Below are positions 24,651 to 24,731 of a DNA stretch of 24,731 bases, in pieces. The notes below the pieces were generated by a model. That model was not told the origin of the DNA and ran no database searches. It saw only the letters and a program-made list of their open reading frames with translations. Source of the stretch: Plantago elongata (Eukaryota; Streptophyta; Magnoliopsida; Lamiales; Plantaginaceae); the NCBI GenBank assembly GCA_036897095.1, contig JAYMSP010002363.1, positions 1 to 24,731 on the forward strand, given 5' to 3'. A program made the translations under genes and the position numbers. How positions within the stretch are numbered: the first letter of the stretch is position 1; every line of letters begins with the position of its first letter.

Positions 24651-24707
<57 letters not shown>
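24651..24707 (+). repeat. (ATT)19 microsatellite
   Basis: A perfect ATT trinucleotide run just before the end of the window and close to the SINE-like segment. Plant microsatellites often arise at retroelement tails, but a link here is only suggested by proximity. Confidence 0.95.
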
Positions 24708-24731
24708 GTACATGTAAAAATATCACCGTAA

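Overview
The window is nuclear DNA of a flowering plant, almost certainly a eudicot. It is AT-rich, its genes have many GT-AG introns, its housekeeping promoters carry the plant telo-box (AAACCCTA) with site II (RGCCCA) motifs, and it holds an orthologue of the stomatal regulator FAMA. The proteins suggest an asterid, perhaps Lamiales, but I cannot fix the species from sequence alone.

Layout, all genes on the + strand: (1) 1-182, a probable end fragment of a Ty3-gypsy-type LTR, abutting (2) a decayed, 5'-truncated L1-type LINE (about 183-2711) with reverse transcriptase, zf-RVT and RNase H remnants and a poly(A) tail. (3) 3432-9103, an intact 13-exon gene for the 26S proteasome subunit RPN2/PSMD1 (990 aa). 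(4) 9391-10083, a 693-bp non-autonomous hAT-type element with matching ends and an 8-bp target duplication, full of CGGAT motifs and carrying an internal purine-rich minisatellite. (5) 11450-12978, a four-exon FAMA orthologue (377 aa). (6) 14085-16083 and 17734-19699, a tandem pair of 60S ribosomal protein L13a genes (206 aa each, two amino-acid differences, same exon plan). (7) 22160-23992, a five-exon secreted pectinesterase (338 aa) with an altered oxyanion-site residue. Spacers contain MITE and SINE remnants, small tandem duplications and long ATT microsatellites.

The genes do not form a functional cluster. RPN2 and the two RPL13a genes share the promoter grammar of growth-linked protein-turnover and translation genes. 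FAMA and the pectinesterase are developmental or cell-wall genes with TATA-type promoters. All reading frames of the five genes were stitched by hand; every exon sum is a multiple of three, with no internal stop.

I found no undescribed multi-gene system. The most interesting local observations are a duplicated acceptor plus partial exon inside RPN2 intron 1 (a possible poison exon), the complete hAT-type MITE with its minisatellite, repeated acceptor-like units in the first introns of the RPL13a pair, and the pectinesterase lacking the usual first catalytic-site glutamine.
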